DNA of 64,000 nt. Origin: Mactromeris polynyma (lineage: Eukaryota; Mollusca; Bivalvia; Venerida; Mactridae). Location: the NCBI GenBank assembly GCA_032209605.1, contig JASFXZ010000001.1, positions 38,506,619 through 38,570,618 on the forward strand, in the 5' to 3' direction. The notes under the pieces were generated by a model. The model searched no databases, was not told the DNA's origin, and saw nothing but the letters and a program-made list of their open reading frames with translations. Shown here one piece after another: positions 53,801 through 64,000 of this stretch; within the stretch, counting starts at the first letter, position 1; every line of letters begins with the position of its first letter. Both the position numbers and the translations under genes were made by a program.

Positions 53801-54213
53801 AATTGAATAAATCTTGATACGGAGTGCTTGTAATGTAGCAAAGAAATTTGTGTAATTTGACATTCATAAAACATTAATAAAATACAATAACTTATATCAA
53901 TCAATGGACATTTTATAATACATCAAAACTAATGACAAATGACTCGAGGTAATGGCTGCTATTATATATGTAATTCAATTGATGTCATTTGACAACTGTG
54001 TGACACAGTGACACATGATATGTTACAAAGTAGCATACAATAAAATAATGTTCTCCATTGAAATACACACTTTAGTTTAACAATTTCATAAAACTAAAGC
54101 GCAAGGATTGGTAAGAAAGTGACACTGGATCCTTGAAAGTTTTTTATGACTTTGAAAGACATTTAGACGTAAATAATACTTATTGCGATCTAAGATATAA
54201 AATGTTCCAATGA

Positions 54214-54285
54214 AGCATGTGGTTGAGTGTCTGATTCGTACTCCAAAGGTCATTGTTCGAATCCTGTCTTGGGAGACCTTGAAGC
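54214..54285 (+). mobile_element. tRNA-like sequence (degenerate SINE head or tRNA pseudogene)
   Basis: A-box-like TGGTTGAGTGTCTGA and B-box-like TTGTTCGAATCCTG are separated by about the tRNA spacing. It lies in intron 1, close to exon 1. I could not fold a complete cloverleaf, so it is not called a tRNA gene. Confidence 0.45.
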
Positions 54286-54454
54286 GCAAACATTCTTAAT
54301 TCGACGTGAGTATTAATGGCAACAAACTAAAGAAGTCGCCATCAAGAGTGATTAGTACAAGTAGCGAACCTGTTTCATAATCAATGTAAAATAAACCAAG
54401 TTTTTTTAAACAAAAAATATTTCCACAAAGATAAAATGCATTAAAAAATGTTAC

Positions 54455-54925
54455 CTTTTCTTTATCCAGTTTAATTTTTTTCATTGGTATAGATATTCCA
54501 TCTTCCACTTTAGCGTTAAATTCATACGGGTCCGGTTTTCCGGTTGCCGTTTCACCGAGTTTTGGTTCCATAGTTCCGGATTGAGTAAATAATCCTTCTA
54601 TACCGTTCAAATTGGACCCAGCACTGGCCCCGCTAGTGGTCGGCTCACTTTTAGCCAAACTTCTCGCTTTATCCTTCTTCGCCAGGGCCGACTTGGATTT
54701 CGGCGACTTCTCTTTATCACTGAATAAAGATAATTTTCCAGATTTATCTGTTAACATTCCATTAACACCCTGCGAAGACTCACCCTGTTTACAATCACTT
54801 TTCATAAGGTCAGACTTGCTTTGGTCTTTTTTGTTTTTTTCAGTCTTTTCTACATTAACATTCTTACGTTTTATTTTCATTTTTAAACCTTTGTCTACAG
54901 TAGCATGATGTTCAAATGAACTCAT
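54455..54925 (-). CDS. ZNF608/ZNF609 (Scribbler/Brakeless) homologue, coding exon 1 (N-terminal region)
   Basis: Encodes residues 1-157 of a nuclear transcriptional regulator. The first ATG is at 54925; an in-frame TAG lies at 54986-54988 with no ATG between, which supports this start if the exon is not spliced further upstream. The exon ends in a donor, AAAAG followed by GTAACA, in phase 0. The segment is lysine- and serine-rich, without membrane segments or signal peptide. It contains DKGLKMKIKRK (residues 11-21), a basic motif I recall from the fly Scribbler protein, and DPYEFNAKVEDG near its end. Vertebrate ZNF608/609 begin with an acidic segment (DSGDEWDIGVGNLI-like) that I do not find here or upstream in the window, so a further 5' exon or an alternative N-terminus is possible. 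The exon assignment is firm; the true protein start is less so. Confidence 0.85.
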
Positions 54926-55589
54926 GTTGGTGTAAAACGTCAAACACAAAGATCGAGCAAATTTCCTTATTGTAGCGGAAATTTGCTATTATCAAATAAT
55001 ACTTTATCATAGGTCAATATTAGAATCCTACCCACCAATCAATATAGTATCCAATATTTGCACACATACCATCACGAAGATGACATTTTCTACCACTTCA
55101 CGGTTTGATAACCCATAATATCAGTAGTTTTTGCTTCAACAAAGCATAGTACTTGACTTTCCAATTAAAATCCTATTAAAATTTAAAACGCATTCTCGTA
55201 AACTAACGATGATAAAACGTAGTTCAATAACTCCATTTTACACGACCTTCATGCACAACAACATACTTTAGATAACTAAATATGTCTAAATAAAAATAAT
55301 GAAAAGAAATTTCTTTCCGTTAATATCCATACAATTCGTATCATCACAATCGTGCTGTTCTCACGGTAACACTCGCTCCATCAAAATAAATAAAGTACAC
55401 AAAATTCCTTAAACAAAAATCAAAGTTGGAAAAAAACTCACAAGTAATTCCTTATTCCACGTGACGGTAGCATTAACAGTATACATGCAAAAAATGGAGA
55501 AAAACTCCGATTTTCTTGCACGGCAGTTGCATACTTTTCTCGCGTTCTTTGTTCGTCTGATGAACAGGTCAAATTTACATCGAGAACTT

Positions 55590-55640
55590 CGTGTGACCAA
55601 TGATTGCCAAGGGCGAATCGCTGCTGAGCCAATCAGATCG
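55590..55640. promoter_or_regulatory. Candidate proximal promoter region with two CCAAT motifs
   Basis: CCAAT at 55597-55601 and CCAATCAG at 55629-55636 lie in a locally GC-richer stretch about 0.7 kb upstream of the exon 1 ATG. This would suit a TSS for the minus-strand gene, but no transcript evidence is available. Confidence 0.25.
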
Positions 55641-55859
55641 CTTGTTTTACTCGCACTACAGTTTACCAAGCAGTATCGTAGTTTACAAACGCGTCGAGTA
55701 TTGGGGTTTAAATTACCTTCATTAGATTGAATATTGTTGTTTAAATTAATTATTTGAATATTGCATGCCATATGAATCTCAGATAACTTGTCCTTGTCAG
55801 GTCTAATTGCAATCAAAACAATTTTAATTATTTATTTATTGTGATCTTTTTATCCATAC

Positions 55860-56041
55860 TTTTATATGTTCTAATTATGATATTTTGCCTTGCATGTTCT
55901 TGTCCATTTTAAGTCGTTATTTTTAACATTGTGTTAATTGTGATTGTAAAGCACTTTTGAACGTGCAATTGCATGAAAAAAGTGCTATATAAATGTGGTA
56001 TAATAATAATAATAATAATAATAAAATAATAATAATAATAA
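55860..56041 (+). mobile_element. Retrotransposon 3' tail (L2/CR1-type LINE or associated SINE)
   Basis: TTGTAAAGCACTTTTGAA, then GTGCTATATAAATGTGGTA, ends in a (TAA)n run. This is the widely conserved tail of L2/CR1-type LINEs and the SINEs that borrow it. The 5' part is truncated or diverged. Confidence 0.65.
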
Positions 56042-58560
56042 CTGCGTGAAATATTGTACCTTTGGGACGTTTTATTGTTTTTGTAAAGAAGGCAACTGTT
56101 AAATTACATGAGGATACATTCTTTGCAAATAATCTTAAAAATTCATACAATATTTCATACAGCAGTGAATTCATAATCCCACGTTTGCTAATGAACTTAA
56201 GTTAGATCACACGAACTCTCATGAGAAAATATCTATTTTATGGTAATTTCAAATACGTAGATCTAATTCGAATGTATTAGTTGACGTTTTAAAAGAAATT
56301 GCCACAGTGCAGATTTAATTATATCTGTGTTAAATACTTAAACAATCATTGATTCAATTTTGGACAATAAACAGCGAAGAGAGATCGAGGGGGAATTACA
56401 CAGTCCGATAAGAAATGTAAAAAGTTATCGCCACAAATCTTTGTTACAGTATTTCTCTATCAAAGAAAATGGACCGGCGTTAGATAGAAATGTTGAAATT
56501 GCAGTTAATACTACAATTACTGTGTTGCCCAGGGGGGTTTGGTTGGCAAGTTAGGATTATAAACGATGAAATATGATAAAATATCTGCTCGTGTTACTTG
56601 TAAACTCTCTTTGTATGGGGCGACAGCTGTACCCTATTTGTTGAAATGATTTAACAACACAAGCAATTTTCGCTATGAGAACCTGGCGAAAAAAACACGC
56701 ACACACACACAACTCGTAAAGATAATTTCATTTCATACACGCATAGGAAAATGTGAAATGCAGATAAAATGTCTTAGTTTGCCACGGTTTTGCTTGTAAC
56801 AAAGACACGAATACATGCTTCGTATGCACGCTGTACACAAGAACACTTGTCATTTTACCCCCTAGACAATTGCGATCACGTTATTGTAGTCTGATGCATA
56901 ATGTTTATATTATTGCTAAAATAAATTAGATAGAACTAAGTTAGATATGTAAAATTTTATTACATCCATTTTTGAAGAGCATAGTGTACATTTTATTGTC
57001 TTTGACAACACGTAAATTCGCTTGCTAAATATAGAGGCATGACAACTTTGTTAGTTAGCGGAGTGTTTGTCAAAAACCTGGCCTTTCAGAGGGAATGCAT
57101 TTGTCAACAGAACAATTCATGAACTTTCTTACAATTTAAACCTGCTTCAAAAACACAAAATATACCGCATTTACAAAGCATTATCTAACTCGTCCTAGAG
57201 TTATTCGTAACTCATTCGCCGCAGGAATATTTGAATATCATCTGTGAATACCATACATAAAACAATATAACATGAAGTTGCGTATTGATTTCTAGGCAAC
57301 TGTAATAAAATATATACTTAGACATTAGTGTTGTCATAAAACAGAGGCATGCGCAAGTAGGTGCTGTCCCACTCAGTGACAGACGAGTGATATAATGTCG
57401 ATCCTGTAATTGTGGCCGATGGGTCTATGTTAATATGTAGTGAATTTCTAGTGCGACATAATGTCTGTAAGTTTCCAGCCAATAATGGACGATAACATTG
57501 GCTCATAAATATTTCAGAAATGAATGCTGTCTAGTACCGATATGTGATTTACAGCCACATCCATCAAGATATGCCGTAACTGATGTCTTATTTGGGTATG
57601 GTATAAAACGGATACGAAGCTGAACTGATGCAAAATTATCGTTGTAATCTAGCTGCATTTTCTGGAAAATTTGTTTGCCATTTCTCATGCGTTAATTACG
57701 CGGTCTGGGAACATTTTAAGTTCTAATTGCAATGTATCTCTTTGTACATTGGGGATACTAACTGAACTCAAGATGTCATTGACATTTATAGCATAAGATT
57801 AGTTCCCTAGAAAATAAGTGCAAGTTAGTGTGCGATTAGGTCTCCAAGAACACTGAATTTATATACACAACGTCACAGCACATAATGATTCTCCTAGAAA
57901 TTTGGATGAGATGAAATTAGGAAACAACTATATCAAGCTTTCCCTACCAGACGTTACACTTACACTTAGAGCATTGCAACGGGTTTGGAGTGCAGCTGTA
58001 TTTAGACAATAACACCCATTACACGCAAACAGTTCGTTATTATTAATAATTATCGTGCCAAGTATTATTGAGCTTATCGGGAGCGTTTGTTAAATACCCT
58101 GTGTTCGGGTGTCTCCCTTGTTCAAAATTCCAAATAGCTCGTTAATTGATATCAAACACGAGACAAAGTGTTGCCGTTGCCATTCCGAATGGACCTCCTT
58201 TGCAGAATAATATCAATCGGCGAACCTCTGTTTTATTTGTAACCTACAGCAAATGTCGACGAGAGATATTCCGATTAGGATACTATTACAACTGACATCT
58301 CATTCAGAAGTTACGTGTTTCGAAGATTATTGCAATTTATGGTTCAAGTAATCGCTGTTTTTATCAAAGCATTATTTAAATGTTGCGAACTGCAGATTAA
58401 AAGATAACAGACTCGTTCACTCCTTTAAGAAATTGATTCGAACGTAATTCGGCATCTTTGTTGTTAAAACATAGGTCAAACTTGAGGTCACAATGCCAAG
58501 TATTTGTGGTGTTGCCACTCTACCATCAAAACCACAACCAAAACAAGAAAGGATATAGCT
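56042..58560. other. Upstream region, nothing recognised
   Basis: AT-rich; open frames of 60-83 codons without similarity. No exon with the family's acidic N-terminal motif was found on the minus strand. Confidence 0.55.
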
Positions 58561-58620
58561 CATATTTTATACTAAGTGTGGTATATTTGAGGCGCAGGGT
58601 GCGTGAAATTGACTGCTGGC

Positions 58621-58631
58621 CAACATGGCGG
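58621..58631 (+). promoter_or_regulatory. YY1-like motif (CAACATGGCGG)
   Basis: Matches the promoter YY1 consensus around ATGGCGG. It is followed by GTAACG, which could serve as a splice donor two codons after the ATG, so a plus-strand first exon is conceivable. The open frame is only nine codons long without splicing. Confidence 0.25.
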
Positions 58632-59100
58632 TAACGGAGACTAGACACAGGTAGTGTATGTTCGTTATCACAGGTAGTAATTTCATCTCGAGTATTCGCA
58701 TGGTATGTACTTGGTAAACGTTAATTGCACAGAAATTGATACTGACTGTAAATTGAGGTTAATGTAGTATGACACATAAATTATACACAGTTCACACTGA
58801 GGCTGTCGTTTATTTATATGCGGCCTGGTTTTATTTCTGATGACGATAATGGGAATGGTTCGGCCATTTTGGAAAAAATGTAGACTGACAAAATATAAAC
58901 ATATACATGTGATAAAGTTCATTCGTTTTTATAAATGAATTGGATTTTATGTCCGCTTGTGGTGGGCATTGCACTGCACTGATTGCACGTCGTGGAGTAC
59001 ACGTGACACAACACTGCACATACACCACATAACCTGACACTGGCAAGACTTGTGTATTTGCGTTTATTTATCGTCGCCACCGGTTTCCCATATGGGCGAC

Positions 59101-59326
59101 GTCTCCGGAAGAATGTTAGTCATTTTAGATTTTTGGAGGACAGTACATGATACAGGAAATGCCTCAGTTCCAAACGCACCCCTGGTTCGTGTCCAATATA
59201 AAGCTTCGTACGCGGGATCTCTGTTTTTTCAAAGCCCGAAAGACTGTTAGTGGTGGAGCGGGGGGGCAAACCTGTGATCCCTGGATTACTATTACAGCGC
59301 GTTACCACTGGACCACGGATCCGCTA
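59101..59326 (-). mobile_element. tRNA-derived SINE family A, copy 1
   Basis: Shares its order of motifs with the copy at 63732: CCGGAAGAATG, TAGTCATTT, TTTTTGGAGGA, CATGATACAG, GTGGAGCGGGG and GGACCA-GGATCC. The high-coordinate end is an antisense tRNA head; on the minus strand the A box reads GTGGTCCAGTGGTAACGC and the B box is degenerate (AGGTTTGCCCC). Overlapping open frames are by-products. Confidence 0.85.
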
Positions 59327-60767
59327 CAGGAACAACTTGTCCTAGCACTATCCGTTTAAATTCGGAAGTAGACAAGGGAACTACAGGTATATACGGTATA
59401 TATTGCAACATTATCTACATAACAAAAATACAGCACAAATAATATACACACGAAGAACCATTTCGACCAGGTAAAGTTGTTTAACGAGAGATATGTGTTC
59501 GTTAGTTCACCAAGGGCTTCCTGTCAGAAGGTAAGCTGTATTTTTACAATATAATTGGCTATCAAAATACAGACGTATAGCACATAATGAAAATAAATAT
59601 AAAAAACTGTATCGCTAATGCAATGAATATCTTGCTTCCACTGCCAATGAGATAATGAATAAATAAAGCGTTTGTTAGGTCTTCACAATCTGCACAATAC
59701 CCGTTTGCAAGCTTTACAACGCTTTCATAAAATAACAGAGATAAAATTAAACAGCTCTCAAACTTTAATACAATTTGCTTTCACAATCTCGTTTAAAGAA
59801 TTTCAGAGGCGCCCACAGGGGCGTGAAGAACGATGTCTTTGTGATAACATAATGCTATCAACTCAGATCGCCTTTGCCCTTAGGAAAACAAATATTTGTC
59901 AAATGACAAGCTGATAAACTTCTTGTGACGGCTTATTGAAGATCATACTTAAACGTAACAATCTCGGCGATACAATATGGTAATTTTCTGTGTCTGTTTT
60001 GTTATAGCTAACCTGAAAATGTTTAGCCCACTTGTCAAACAATATCGCATAGGTGTGAGGGAATGAAAAAAGGACGTTGTTAAACAGTATTGCTTTATTC
60101 TGGCACATGATAGAAATATACAGAGTACCAGCAATGTGCCACCATAACAGCAGACCATTATATTAACACGTTGTGCGGTTTATCTTTGACAATACCTTTG
60201 TTTATTGTTGTCACTAATCTGACTTTTCTTTATTGATTTTTTTGTGTTGTTGACTTTGTTATTTGATCAACTATATAATAAAGCTTTATGGATATGTGAT
60301 AACACTTTGGTATTGGTTTATGCATTCTCTGAAGAAATATTAGCTTTAGATAAAAAATACAATTGTAAACTTAATTGATTTTTTATAAACTGATCACAAT
60401 TGCACAGCCGTGACCGGATTTAACACCGTGCTTATAGGTTTACTTCAAATGGAAAATGGATTCCGAATGAAAAAAAACATCCTCGATACTACATTGATGC
60501 AAACTAATTAATGAGATCATTAACCAGTCACGTGTCCATACCACGAGATCGTATTCACGCGGAAAATGGTGGGTGTGACCATAATTGTTCGGGTAGATTT
60601 TACGCTGATTACTAACACATTCTGCAACTACAAACATGTCATTGCAATATGGTGTTCACAACCGATCTTTCTACCGTGTGTGGAAACCAACCCACCATGC
60701 GTAGTAAACATTAAACACATCGCAATAAACACTGATGACAAATACATGTAAGTTTGGCGTTCGTATA

Positions 60768-60820
60768 AAATACAGGAGTAACTCGATAACTCGAACTAAG
60801 TTCAATCGAAAATTTAACCC
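60768..60820. mobile_element. Possible pogo-like terminus
   Basis: TACAGGAGTAACTCGATAAC, then TCGAACTAAGTTCAATCGAA, resembles the termini of pogo/Tigger MITEs. No matching opposite end was found. Confidence 0.3.
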
Positions 60821-61669
60821 CGATGGATCATTCAAACTTACACACAATATGAATATCTCCAATTCTTCAGGGCGGATCGAAAACAATTTTCTGGTCCGGT
60901 CCAGTCACGTAATCAGAGTTACAGTCTCATGCAGTTATTGCAATACCACATCAACCAAAAAACGTGAAGGATAAGCTAATTGATACATCGTCCTACTGAG
61001 ACTGTACTAATTACTTGGCCAATTAACAGAACACATGCAGCTAATTGGACAATAGAACATTTGCAGCACTGTTTATGTCATAGATGAGCCAACCAATCCA
61101 TTTATTTGAAGCAAAAAAACTCAATTCTCCATGTAAGCACGATATGCCTTATGTGGCAATATGCGTAGACATATCTGATGTTTTTTTCTTTAACACAAAA
61201 TTTCAAACAACAATAAATTCCACGCCAATTCTTAAAGACGCGATAAAAACACTTAAATTTTATATTTGAGTGGTATAGACATTCTCTAATACTTTCGCAT
61301 ACGGACACAAATGTGCACTATTACATTAGAAATTAATTCTGATGATGTAAAGATAAAAGATCAAAGGGTTTTGGAAGTACATAACTCAGCGGCTAAGTGT
61401 GAAAATAATTATTTCTAGATGCAGAAACTGTTCATTTAACTGTGTAGAGCATTGACATATCTTCGCTCAGCTTATAAATGTGCACGCAATAATCGAACTA
61501 AATCTGTATTCACCATTTACGCACTCGTTGTAGCGATGCGATAACAAACAAACTCTTGATATTCAATGTTTAGTTGCCAAACAAAGCCATATTCAATGAT
61601 CGGAGAAGAAATCTAATCTCTCGTCTATTTGCTCCGAGCGAAGTTGCAATCAATAGCGACGCGGGTTGC

Positions 61670-61725
61670 AAATTAACCAATCAGCGAGCAAGAATAGTAA
61701 ATGCTGCGATTTCATTGGTTCGCTC
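61670..61725. promoter_or_regulatory. Paired CCAAT-box motifs in opposite orientation
   Basis: ACCAATCAGCG at 61676-61686 and TCATTGGTTCG at 61711-61721 are inverted relative to each other within 45 bases, in a locally GC-richer stretch. This resembles an NF-Y promoter arrangement and is a possible upstream or bidirectional TSS region. No transcript evidence. Confidence 0.3.
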
Positions 61726-61729
61726 CATG

Positions 61730-62401
61730 ACTATCGGTTATCAAGACGGTAAAACACGGGAAAGAAAGAGATATGAGAAAATACTAAACAAATAAATGAG
61801 ATGGAAGCGAATTACGATGAAATAACGATTGATGATTGTGTATAATAGGAACTGATATTTAAAACGCCAGCTTTTAATGGCTTAGATATGACAAAAACTC
61901 GTAATATCAAATTGATTGTAGAAAATATGTTAGATGTTGTAGACATTACGTACAATTGTCAATAGAATAATTGATGATTTAAATGAAATTTGCATTATGA
62001 TTTGCGCCAAAAACGAACCTTTGCGTGGGGTTTATACAATTAAACATTTAATATGCATGCACATGTCTCGGTGATTATGGTCGCTTACAATAGTATTTTT
62101 TCATATTAACATTAACCTGTTGAAATGCATATGTTGCTGTCTTTAATAAATTGATGCTAATATTTAATTTAATAAGTTGTTGAATATGAATATTGTAAAA
62201 GGTTGTTTATCTACAATCAAGCCTGCACTCCACAAATCAGCAGCACAGGCAAAACAAGGCAATTACATTTCCAACGACACCAAATCAGGATGAATAAACA
62301 AAACAAATGTGTTATAGGGTTAAACGCCAATTTGCAGCATTTTTGTTAGTTATACATGGTGGTCAGTTGACCATACCAGTTTTCCGGGAATTAATTCTCA
62401 A
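61730..62401. other. Upstream region, nothing recognised
   Basis: AT-rich sequence without a supported gene or repeat. Confidence 0.5.
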
Positions 62402-62586
62402 ATAATAACTAACTTGCCCTTCCACCAGCAGCAGACATGTTCTCCACATGGATCAGAGATGGTGGACACATGACCGTGGGGAAATGTCACTGAAGGATAT
62501 GACCTACCCCGCCCGGAAATCACAACGGACCCGGACCTCCTGGGTAACAATCCAGCGCTAGATACCAACTGTGCTAGCTGGGTGGC
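62402..62586 (-). mobile_element. tRNA-derived SINE family B
   Basis: On the minus strand, GCTAGCACAGTTGGTATC and TAGCGCTGGATT form an A-box/anticodon-like half and AGGAGGTCCGGGTCCG forms the B-box half (62529-62586). A body of about 125 bases follows toward 62402. It is distinct from family A at 59101 and 63732. Confidence 0.75.
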
Positions 62587-63731
62587 CTAACTCTTCTTAA
62601 AACCGCTCATCATCGGTCTGTGCATTTTTGAAACGTTTATACTCAACGTTGTGTCATCTAAATTATTATCACGCCATGTATATATAGAAAACTCATTTGA
62701 ATTTTATGTCTTAGTGATACACGATATTCGTGAGTTTTCCCCGACCTTTACAACACTGACGCAACATGCCCGGCGGCCGTTTATTAACTTTTGTGAATAG
62801 ACATACCTGACCATGTCATAAAGGTGAGACGATATACAGTATATCGTCAGGTAATATTTGCTGGGAACCAGCGTGATACGCTGCAGTAAATGGTTGACAT
62901 TCTTTTCTTGACACGCCATATTGTCATTTTAACACAATCTTTTGAAACGTTAATGTACTGTTTGTTATTTATCATGAGAGATACATGTAAACATTATAAA
63001 TTGATTTCGTCTGCAGATGTGATATTATCTATTCCTCGATTTGACTTTTGTCTAATACGAATATTGTCTTAAGACGTACAATCTGTATTGCGCTTTTACA
63101 TATTTTTTCATATTTTTTCGTACCTGTACCGTCGTTACTGGTCTACCCCTTTCCCCCACTCCACCTTCACATCACGTGGTATTAAGTTGAAGTTCAGGTT
63201 TTTTGCCACCAAAATCGCCATCAAGTTTACAAAGTTTACAAAGGATAGCGAATTAGAGATGTGACCAAAAGATTGAAAACCTCTCGATGTTAACTGACCA
63301 TGAATAATTTCAACCGCAGCTTTGTGTTGCATTGTGTCGTAAAAATGCTGGTCAGATTCATTATCATCGTGATCGGGTCAGCCATGCTGAGAAATCATTA
63401 AGAAACCACAACCCGAGGGCATTGTCGTGTCACCAATTTTAGGGACTGTACGGTATTAAATTTAAGCCGACCGTACTCTAGAGAATAGAGAAAGCGGTTA
63501 TTAACTCAACAAAGCTGTCCACTTTTCGCATATTGGTAGAATCCGTCAATATGAGCCGATTATTAAGACTTCAATGTCAAGTAAGGTTGCTTTAGTCTAG
63601 AGTATGTGATAGATTTAAGGGTAAGCTCGGATTAATTAGTAAAAGCAATTAGTTTTTGGGTAATTATGCTGTTAATAGATCGGAAACAAGGATGCCTGGC
63701 TGATGTATTGTCATGCTCGGTACATGAAGTA
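62587..63731. other. Upstream region, nothing recognised
   Basis: Open frames of 60-71 codons only; no similarity recognised. Confidence 0.5.
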
Positions 63732-63974
63732 TGTCCCCGGAAGAATGATAGTCATTTAAGAATTTTTGGAGGATAAAGCATGATACAGATATACCCCAAT
63801 TCCAGAAGCACCATTGGTTCTTTTGCGTGACCGTTCATCGTACACGGGACCTCGGGTTTTCAAAGTCTTATCCGAAAGACAGTCAGTATTATAATTATTG
63901 GTGGAGCGGGGATCGAACCTGCGACCTTTGGATTACTGGTTCAGTGCGTTGCCGCTGGACCATGGATCCACTTC
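63732..63974 (-). mobile_element. tRNA-derived SINE family A, copy 2
   Basis: Same family as 59101-59326. The head (about 63901-63971) keeps a good B box, GCAGGTTCGATCCCCGC, an A box, TGGTCCAGCGGC, and an almost complete acceptor-stem pairing (GTGGATC with GCTCCAC, one mismatch). The body continues to 63732. It is better preserved than copy 1. Confidence 0.88.
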
Positions 63975-64000
63975 ACGTAGTTATCATTGTTTTACGTGTA

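Larger units (their letters stand above)
45957..54454 (-). other. Intron 1 of the ZNF608/609 homologue
   Basis: 8.5 kb, donor GTAACA and acceptor TTTGTTTCAG, phase 0. It holds a pogo/Tigger-like element (48546-48730), a possible Harbinger-like end beside a tRNA-like half at 49022-49100, a degenerate ATC/CAA triplet region (50541-50840) and a tRNA-like sequence (54214-54285). I see no other coding exon; the short open frames here have no recognisable similarity. Confidence 0.85.

Noticed and set aside
54949..54949. Alternative upstream start for exon 1 at 54949
   Set aside because: The codon there is TTG, not ATG; the first ATG in frame is at 54925, which is a normal start for a eukaryotic mRNA.
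59050..59359. Cluster of overlapping 60-70-codon open frames on both strands
   Set aside because: They lie in a SINE copy (59101-59326), whose higher GC content leaves frames open.
63901..63971. Possible functional tRNA gene (minus strand)
   Set aside because: The acceptor and T stems have mismatches, and the sequence continues into a shared 170-base body also present at 59101, so it is a SINE head.
1..64000. CRISPR arrays, bacterial operons, phage or defence islands
   Set aside because: No regular spaced repeats, no dense gene arrangement and clear spliced-gene structure: this is animal nuclear DNA.

Overview
This is an AT-rich, gene-poor animal nuclear window. The one gene I can support is on the minus strand: the single-zinc-finger transcriptional regulator of the ZNF608/ZNF609 (vertebrate) and Scribbler/Brakeless (fly) family. 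Its five coding exons run from 54925 down to 17795 and join in frame through GT-AG introns to give a predicted 1405-residue protein. The tRNA-derived SINEs, MITEs and protein divergence suggest a lophotrochozoan, most likely a mollusc. That is an inference; no species is identified.

Layout, read with the gene from right to left. 64000-54926 lies upstream of the first recognised coding exon. It holds a LINE/SINE-type 3' tail, two copies of one tRNA-headed SINE family, a second SINE family and some CCAAT/YY1-like promoter candidates. Exon 1 (54455-54925) gives the lysine-rich N-terminal region. Exons 2 (45776-45956), 3 (41287-41374) and the start of exon 4 together encode the family's conserved block. 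Exon 4 (29981-33408, 3.4 kb) carries most of the protein, including the C2H2 finger. Exon 5 (17795-17844) adds the last residues and the stop codon. Below it lie an inferred 3' UTR and about 16 kb of downstream sequence with only repeats and no recognisable gene.

The introns total about 33 kb. They hold no second gene that I can see, but they carry several short DNA transposons: pogo/Tigger-like copies with TA flanks, and a hAT-like element with a 5-bp flanking repeat. A Harbinger-like MITE family with TTA flanks lies in and below the 3' UTR. There is also a long perfect-looking hairpin and several homopolymer and triplet tracts.

I found no CRISPR array, operon, phage, bacterial defence system or other clearly new system. 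The most useful points for follow-up are the complete gene model, the missing upstream N-terminal exon, the opposite-strand transposon copies that flank exons 2-4, the 24.7 kb hairpin, and the named MITE and SINE families.
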